A stretch of DNA of 64,000 nucleotides from assembly GCA_021234155.1 (NCBI GenBank), contig JAJEKV010000011.1, positions 12,871,255 to 12,935,254 of the forward strand. Direction: 5' to 3'. Made by a program: the position numbers and the translations under genes. Positions 56,911-64,000 of this stretch are shown in pieces (within the stretch, counting starts at the first letter, position 1; each line of letters opens with the position of its first letter). The DNA comes from Isoetes taiwanensis (Eukaryota; Streptophyta; Lycopodiopsida; Isoetales; Isoetaceae). A model generated the notes under the pieces. The model was not told the DNA's origin and made no database searches. It saw nothing but the letters and a program-made list of their open reading frames with translations.

Positions 56911-58295
56911 CTATGACATTTGTTTCTTTCTATGACAAACTTCAAGAGCTTGTGTTTTGAAAACTTCAAGAACTTATGGTCGTATAAGTACCAGTGCTTG
57001 AACAATTTTCAAGTTCTAGTATCTATAAAAGTTGAAGAATTTGTGGTAATACAAGTTCTAGTGCATACAAAATATCAAAGATTTGTGATAATATAAGATT
57101 TACTACACAGAAGGTAATACAAGTTCCAGTGCTTCAAGGGCTTGTGGTAATACAAGTTCTAGCGAAAGTTTTTGAGATACTGTAATAATGATGCGAATGA
57201 CTGCTGCAATGGCTTAGCCTCTCTAAGTTGGTTGCAGAAAAGGCAGTGAAAGAAGGTTCAAACAAGCAGATGAGCGTGATCCCAGCTTGACCGAGCAGAC
57301 AGACCCTTTCTACCCTAATACCTGGATGTTACCCCACCATCACTGAGGGACATGATGATTGAGCAAAGTTTCTAGAACTTTATTCCCGATACGAACACTT
57401 CCCCGGCTTTGCCAACCAACCCTCTGTCTCATAGCTAGTTTCCCCCTATGTGCTAGTAACACTTTAATAGTGGTCGAGAAAGATATTGATCATGTCAGTT
57501 CCCTCTTCAGGTCTAGAGTCAATTTGTTTTTAGGTGATAAATCTTGATCAAGAGCTGTGCCCATCTCGTCACATTTTTAGACATCATCTTCCTAATGAAG
57601 GTGCAACAGGACTATGATATTCGTACATTGTTTGGCATCTTCTTGGAAGTTAGTTTCTATATGTGATCGTAAACGAATTGTGTTGCCGACATGTCGAACA
57701 TAATCTTCTTAGCCAGAGGCCTTTAAACAAGAAGACTTTCAACTCCCTGACATCCTGAAACTTCTTAAGAAAGAAAAGCCGATGAATTTTACACGTAAAA
57801 TTGAGATGGTATGCATCGAGAGATTATCAATGCACTTACCACAAACATTAGGAATGGTTGTAAAAAAGGAGCCTCCATATGTAGTCAAAAGCTTAAGAAG
57901 CTCAGCTCATGCTCATGGTTTTTATAAGTCCACTACTCTAAGACTCATGTCAAACAACTTGCGTACCACCAGCAGTCCTACCGTCTTTGTTGCTAGATGT
58001 TGGATCCAGTGTGCACTCACCACTAGTCATTAATATCAGAGAATGTCCATTTGTAAGTCATATAATTGGCACAATTTGTTACTTACAAATGTTTGCCACG
58101 TCCCCTTCTCAATCTACGACTTATAATTTTCGGTTTGAATCTGCATATTATGGTTCTAGCTATTTTAGATGTTGTGATTTTCTTGTATATATGTTTTCTG
58201 AAGCTTCAATATGTATTCATGTTTGTCTGGTTTAACCTTAACTTTTTATCTGATTGTCTTTCTATTCACACTTTTTTCATCTTGTCTCTAACTAA
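56911..58295. other. Intergenic, no gene recognised
   Basis: Short TACAAGTTCTAGTG-like repeats near 56990-57160. Open frames at 57359-58311 have no similarity I can name. Confidence 0.4.
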
Positions 58296-58600
58296 GAATA
58301 GAATAGAATAGAATAGAATAGAATAGAATAGAATAGAATAGAATAGAATAGAATAGAATAGAGTTTTTATTGTTCTCGTAGACCAATTGGCCTATGGGAC
58401 CCAAACAGGAAAAAGAGAGAACACAATTGAAAGAAAGCCACATCTGGACATCTCCACTAAAACCAACAACATTAGTCACAATTCTGAAAGAAAACCACAT
58501 CTGAGCATCTCCACAAAAAACCAACAACAACAGTCACAATTCTGAAAGAAAGCCACATCTGGGCATCTCATTGGCGCCAGTGAAGAGCTTCCATTGGAAG
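58296..58600 (-). mobile_element. Chimeric LINE 3' end with (TATTC)n tail
   Basis: On the minus strand: three 57-bp minisatellite units, then GTGTTCTCTCTTTTTCCTG, then TTGGGTCCCATAGGCCAAT and a (TATTC) tail of about 13 units (58296-58362). The motif and tail match the LINE at 1213-5580. The minisatellite matches the DIRS flank at 56163-56910. It is 5' truncated with no coding part. Confidence 0.8.
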
Positions 58601-59187
58601 TTAACTCCAGACTTAAAGGAGGAGCAGATGATTTGTAAATGAGATGCATGTACATTAAAAACATGGCATTATTGGTCCTACCTCATGTTCATTGCATTTG
58701 GACTAGACATTCTTAAAAATATAACGCGAACTTGTCTTCAAATGAACTTTAATCCTAGAACCTATTATGTTTTCCAATTTCTAAGATAGATTGTCATTTC
58801 CATTGCCACATAGCCTATATAGAGAGAAATATCCAACTTATTTCTTACAAAGCCTTATAGTAGATAGACGTTTTCCTGAACAAGTTTGAAGAGGGGATAG
58901 CTACAAAGCTCTATGGAACGACATGTACATGATTTCTTCTTATGGTGGTAGATGAATTCTTCTTATGATGTATAGTCCCCATATCTTTCAACACATTTGA
59001 AGCGTATAGTATGGTTAATTGCACTATGAAAACAATAGTTATGAATAGGGTTTGTTGATAGATAATCATTATAAGACTATATAGACATAAATTAATTTTC
59101 TTCTTGCATTAATGCTCTAGATTAGAAAGAGGAGTAAATTTAGTATACATGCCAACCAACCACATGTATTTGGTTTGTTTGGCTGCA
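58601..59187. other. 3' flank of the ABCG gene, no gene seen
   Basis: AT-rich. It should hold the 3' UTR of the minus-strand transporter; no distinct polyadenylation element was assigned. Confidence 0.4.
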
Positions 59188-62100
59188 TTAATGATTTCGA
59201 GCATTTATCATTACAAGAAATAGTATACGATATAGACAGGCCATTAATAGTTCAACACAGATATCCCACCATTTTGATACATATTCTAAACGAGGTGCAC
59301 CCTGGACTACCACAGTCGTCGGATCTGTCAATCCGACAGCCCAGACTGTATGTTGGAGCCTCTGGACACCTCTCGTTTCGATTATGCTCAATTATGATTG
59401 GGGACGCCTATGATTTTAAGATGTCGAATACGAGTTTCCCTAAGGTTTTGATGGTATATCGAGCCTCTATACGGTTTCGCTTAAGCTTTTAGAATATGAA
59501 ATACGGGGATTCGAACCTCTACCAAAATAACTCAATGTCCTAATAAGACTACTTTAACCAATCTAACCAGTGAGCTAATGTGACTATTTTTTATCTTAAA
59601 TCTATGTTTTTTTTTATAATAACCCATTGAATTGTTTTAGGGATATGGTCTATGATTTCAAGAATTATATCTATATCAAATCCCCCTAGAACCCCCTGTT
59701 ATTTTGCTACATATTCTCGCAAAAATGATGCATCTAGTAATTGTGATAACATTGGTGTCTTGTCTTCAAATTCCATTCCAATAAATTCATTTTTGTATAA
59801 GCCCTGCAAATCAAGAAATATAGTGAATACATATATGTTGTTTGGAGCTAGAGCCGCATAACAATGTTACAAAAACCTGTAACGTATATCGTTGAAATGC
59901 TAAAAATGACATAGGATATTGCCAAAATATTTTAGGTAGATCACTGGGTCGACGAAAAAAACCACACGCTAACAAAAATAAACCCTGTGTCCATGCCAAA
60001 ATTGTTTTCATCAAGTGTGTAAGCTTGAAACCTTAAATACAAACACGTCCAGCGATTACCAACCTGAATTCCAGCGCTTATAACAAGCCCCATAAAGAAA
60101 TTTTGCGCTAGAAGTCCAACCACCATGGCCATGCTCTCCACACATATTATGGTGGCGTATAACATAAAGACCATATAAATGAAGTATTGGAACCCAGGAT
60201 GAAAGTTTACCATGTTATAAAGAATCGTTGATGATATAAATGCACTAAGAAATATAAATGGAGCAGAAGATAACGTGCTTCCAATAAGGAATGTGTACAC
60301 TTCATAATGTCCATTAAGTCTTTCACGATTAAAAACCTACAAAGATCAAAATGTTTTTCATTATTGTCTAGAAATTGAATTTAATATTATAGAGTTTAAG
60401 CTTGCACCTTCAAATCTTCTATAAATGAAGAAAATCCACCGAGAGATACAAAAGGCAACAAACCAGAAATATAAAATAGACATAGTGCACGTGCCTGCAT
60501 GACATTAGATGAACAAATGTCTACTTAGCTCCTTGAGGAAAGTGAGTGATAGAAATGAACGAAATTCACAATTTAAATATATAATGGACCACAAAATAAT
60601 AAAAGGTTATAGGGCGAAATTATCTTATACACGTGTGTGGTTCCATCTTCATTGTAAAAATGTTTGTCAAGTTATGCAAGTTAATTGGTGCGGCCATTTC
60701 AAAATAGAATAGAATAGGTTTATAGTTATGCAAGTTAATTGGTGCGGCCATTTCAAAATGTAGCCATGTTTATATCCTTCATTTTCTTAGCGATTTTGTA
60801 GATTCCATGTTCTAGCTGGACTTTGGTCGTGAATCTTATAAATTCCACTTCAGCCATACACAGTGGTGAGGACATGTCCTATTTGAGTGTGTGTCTCATA
60901 AGCTTCGACTCCTTGTGGACATTAAAATTTTGTATCTATCTATCTGTCTTCTTTAGTTATCTCGTACTAGTGGTCTCAAGTTCTTACTCTTAGTTTTCAT
61001 TATTTCATGCGGTGGAGAGATAATAATTACTAAACAATCTCATACTGGAGGTCTCGATGGCTCCTACTCTCTTCAATTTAGACATTGCATCACAAATTTA
61101 GTTAGAGAAAAGGAGTTGGATGTCCATGTTAACTTCCCTAGCATGCCTTTTGCTTAATGTGTACCTCTAACAATGTAAAATTTAGCAGTCTTTAGAAAGA
61201 TACAAAGAAGAAAACTTGAGGCGGAAGACTTTAAAGGAAGAAAGACAAGTCCAAGGAGGAGGATTTTCACATTCCTTAGTTAATCATTTATAACCCAAAC
61301 CTAACTTCTACCTCGCGCTTCCTCTTTTCTTTGTTTGGGTCCCATAGGCCTGTTGGTCTTCATGGTATATTTTCTATTCTAATCTATATGTTCTAAACAT
61401 TCGTAAATTTTGCTCTACGACAAATAATGGAAAGAATAATTCTACATGAAATGTAGTATCTAATTTATACAATACCTGGATCGTGTTGTAATCAATGCCA
61501 AGTCGAAAATAGATAGTACTTAGAGCAAATGATAGGCCAGTATAAATAATAATCATAAGCCAATAATATCCCAAATCCCTCAACTTATTCTTGAATGATC
61601 TCTTTGTTAATATGAAAGCTTGCGTTAAAAATCGTGCTTGACTTCTTGAACAAGGTAGAATAGGGCTCTTCTGTACAAAATAAGGAGCATCTAAATAAAA
61701 TTATCATAATATAAATCGTAATTTTGGATGATAGGCTCACCACTTGAGAGGCTTCACTCATTTTCTCGATGGTTGTTTTCTTAAAGTTTGAAGCTTTGTA
61801 TGATACCACCAAAGAGTCTATTATCGTTTCCTCTGTGAAATGGGATGCTAGTAGATCTTGTGGCGATGCTTCTACATCCTACATAGTTCTTAGTTTCAAT
61901 AATTAAGTTTCACGAATGCTAGATTTTCTTAAGAATTTTATACCTGGAGATTTCTTAGTATTTCTTTAGCTGAATGAAAATTTGCATTGATGATATGAAG
62001 GTAATGATCCGAAGGATTGCGGAACCGTGGGCAAGGAAACCCTGCAAAAGCAAAAAACTACACCAAAGTTCTATGAGTATCTATCATAATGAGGAAATGC

Positions 62101-63064
62101 AAAACAAAACAAGAAAATGTTGAACATGTGTTAGTGGGCAACCTTACTGAATTATCAATACTTACATCTTGAGCAGCATCAGGTTCACCAAAGTAAACAG
62201 TTTTGCCTTGGGAAAGGAGGCATAGGCTATCAAAGAGCTCAAAAACTTCGGCACTGGGCTGATGGATAGAGACAATGAGAGTCCTACCACACTTGGCCAT
62301 GTTTCTGAGAGCAGAGATGACAAAATACGCAGCGGCGCTGAAAATGGAAAACCCAATCATTGCAATGGGCAAAGTAAAAAGTAAAAAATAAAATAAAGTA
62401 ATAGATTAGAAATGAATAGAATAGAATAGAATATAGAATAGAGAGTCTTGTAGTATTAGTACCTGTCTAATCCAGTAGTGGCCTCATCGACAAAGAGAAG
62501 AAGAGGTTGAGTGATGGTTTCAATGGCAATAGCTAGACGACGACGTTCGCCATGGCTGATACCTCTAAGGTGCCAATTTCCAACGGGAGTATCGGCGCAA
62601 TCCTTAAGGCCCATTTCGAGGATAGACCGCCGGATGATTTCGTTTTTCTCAAAGGAAGGCAGAGAATGGGGAAGTCTGAGACGGGCAGCATAGGCAATAG
62701 TTTCCTTCACAGTAAGCGTACCAAGCAAAGCCTCTTCTTGGCTAACATAAGCCACAGAACCCAGAGGAAGATGGAGAGGCTGTTTGGAGCCATTAAGCCA
62801 AATGTCACCCTGAAAACGCATTCCTTTGGCAAGGCGGCCTGCAAGGGAATCCAGAAGAGTCGATTTGCCGGAACCAGACGGCCCCATAATGGCTGTGAAA
62901 AGCCCAGGCTGGGCAAATCCGAAGCTGGAATTTAAAATTTTTCTATCTGAATGGCCAGAGCGAGAAACCCAGACGGAGAGATCCTTCCATGCCACCCATG
63001 CTCCTTCACCTCGGCCCAACTCCGGCGGGGTAGAGCCCGGGGAAGGAACGGGATGGGTGCTCAT
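59188..63064 (-). CDS. ABCG half-size transporter (WBC11/ABCG11-like), 10 exons
   Basis: ABCG11-type half-transporters dimerise and export cuticular lipids across the plasma membrane. Exons in gene order: 63064-62463, 62337-62166, 62057-61944, 61878-61741, 61670-61476, 60494-60408, 60336-60064, 59984-59877, 59803-59711, 59301-59188. They total 1896 bp (631 aa) with all junctions in phase; the last junction is the least certain. The NBD shows GPSGSGKST (Walker A), VAYVSQEE (Q loop), [11 protein letters not shown] (signature), [13 protein letters not shown] (Walker B) and [13 protein letters not shown] (H loop). [16 protein letters not shown], the ABCG linker signature, follows. The membrane half includes [71 protein letters not shown] and [20 protein letters not shown]. 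It appears intact, but the signature (SHGE for SGGE) and DEATTGLD (for DEPTSGLD) depart from the family norm. Confidence 0.9.
59500..59585 (-). ncRNA. tRNA-like / SINE-type Pol III promoter in an ABCG intron
   Basis: Minus strand: TTAGCTCACTGGTTAGA is a good A box, and about 50 bases later AGGTTCGAATCCC is a perfect B box. A full tRNA cloverleaf does not form, so this is a tRNA pseudogene or a tRNA-derived SINE head. It lies in the last intron of the transporter, in the gene's transcription sense. Confidence 0.5.
60670..60759 (-). repeat. 36-bp perfect duplication around an 18-bp LINE-tail stub
   Basis: 60670-60705 and 60724-60759 are identical 36-mers beginning AGTTATGCAAGTTAATTGG. Between them are 18 bases, AGAATAGAATAGGTTTAT, which on the other strand are the ATTCTATTCT tail of the local LINE family. 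It lies in the 981-bp intron of the ABCG gene. Confidence 0.9.
61310..61385 (+). mobile_element. LINE 3' end in an ABCG intron
   Basis: TTGGGTCCCATAGGCC (61334-61349 or so) followed by TTTTCTATTCTAATCTATA is the same 3' end as the LINE at 1213-5580, here on the plus strand, antisense to the transporter gene. Only the last few tens of bases are recognisable. Confidence 0.75.
62405..62442 (-). repeat. (TATTC)n-like tract in the first ABCG intron
   Basis: GAATAGAATAGAATAGAATA and GAATAGA, in the 125-bp first intron and about 20 bp from the exon-1 donor at 62462. It may be another LINE-tail stub. Confidence 0.7.
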
Positions 63065-64000
63065 ATTCTAAGACCCTCTTTGGTGTGGAAATGATTTTCC
63101 CCTGCACCTGGATTTATGTTAACAACCCCCCCCCTCGTATCAGCATTTCAGGTAGAGCCCACTTGCCCATCCATTGGTTCATCTTGTATTGCTATCAGGC
63201 TAGGCTACATTGCGTGCGGACTCCACACATCATTTTTGACTCAGTTTCTTCGTGTGAATCGTTTCCTTCCTTTTTTCCATTTTTTTGTCCTCGCCTCAGT
63301 TGGTGCCGTGTGCATTCTGCTTCTGCCTGCCCTTTTGTCGTTTGGAAGCTACTTCTCTCTTAAATTTTTTTGTCTCAACTCAACACCATTTAAACTCAAG
63401 CAATCATAAAGAAACACACGCCTCATCGAGGAAAAAGCCACCCCTGTTACAGTAAGTTTTTGCTCTACATACAGGAAAAAGCCACCTCTGTTACAGTATT
63501 GCACTTTTCGAGAAAATATAGCGCCTCCACATCCCAACAGCTATGCTAAAAGCTTTGGTCCACCTACTCCAACCTCTCTCCAATGCTTACGCTCAACAAC
63601 TGTTTATGGAGAGACAAGACCACATTATGCTGCTCAAGTCTTCCAAATAGTATTTCTGTACTTGCATGGCTGATCATTTTCAACTATGGTTTCTTGCACA
63701 TGCTAAAGGCCACCTATGTACGAGAGTTCTCTGCAAGCAAATTTACTTACCAAAGACCACTTGAAACTAGGACCAGCATTGGCCAACAAGAGGTGATAAA
63801 CGAGCATCCTTATCTCGAATCAGGACCACCAAGAAAGCACCATGTCTCTTTCGATTCGGATCTTGTACCTAAACCAAGACGTATATAAAAGGAACATGCA
63901 TATAATTACCTCTACATACAAAGACACAGGTACAAAAGCCAAGGTGAAACCATGAACTAAGCCTACACTTCAACCTCCAATATTAATGGATAGGCCATAT
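63065..64000. other. 5' flank of the ABCG gene, no further gene
   Basis: Should contain the transporter's promoter and 5' UTR (reading leftward). I see a C-run near 63127 and a repeated AAAAAGCCACC(C/T)CTGTTACAGTA at 63430-63455 and 63477-63500. The open frame at 63583-63888 has no family similarity. Confidence 0.4.

Noticed and set aside
58288-58530. 80-codon minus frame ending in repeated SILFY
   Set aside because: It is the translation of the (TATTC)n LINE tail and the minisatellite, not a protein gene.

Overview
The window looks like nuclear DNA of a seed-free vascular plant, most likely a fern. This is an inference from intron-rich plant genes (a thylakoid PP2C phosphatase and an ABCG half-transporter), very long intronless PLS-class PPR reading frames, and a dense nest of mixed transposons: a LINE family with TATTC tails, a DIRS-like tyrosine-recombinase element, a Replitron-like HUH element, and hAT- and CACTA-like TIR elements. 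No rRNA, CRISPR or bacterial-type operon is present.

Layout. 283-6883 is a TIR element with a 3-bp target duplication; it carries subterminal repeats and has a degenerate LINE (minus strand, about 1213-5580) inside it. 7602-10893 holds three phase-compatible exons of a gene I do not recognise. 12343-13222 holds a structured hairpin and a 190-bp direct repeat. 15240-15838 is a 5'-truncated LINE. 18240-20225 is a second degenerate LINE. Two PPR genes follow (20329-22020 and 22367-25054), then a broken Replitron-like HUH-endonuclease gene (25580-27366, minus).

28070-33264 is a complete hAT-like element (13-bp TIR, perfect 8-bp target duplication). It has no recognisable transposase, but carries pieces of a BAHD acyltransferase gene and of a PPR-DYW gene, so it behaves as a gene-capturing (Pack-type) element. 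35873-38862 is an apparently intact 11-exon gene for the thylakoid phosphatase TAP38/PPH1.

41064 to about 56470 is a DIRS-like retrotransposon (gag, RT, RNase H, tyrosine recombinase). Its gag region is split by a 9.57-kb TIR DNA transposon (42776-52349, 21-bp TIR, TSD TGCT). That transposon carries, on opposite strands, a transposase-like gene and a gene combining coiled coil, RING finger and Ulp1/C48 SUMO-protease domains. Its middle contains an elaborate direct and inverted repeat cluster. 58296-58600 is a chimeric LINE 3' end.

59188-63064 (minus) is a 10-exon ABCG (WBC11-type) transporter gene. Its introns hold a LINE 3' end, an 18-bp LINE-tail stub with a 36-bp target duplication, and a tRNA-like Pol III promoter.

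The host genes are independent of each other. The dominant biology is repeated transposition and gene capture around them. Exon joins were made by eye from GT/AG sites, reading phase and family similarity; no search was run.
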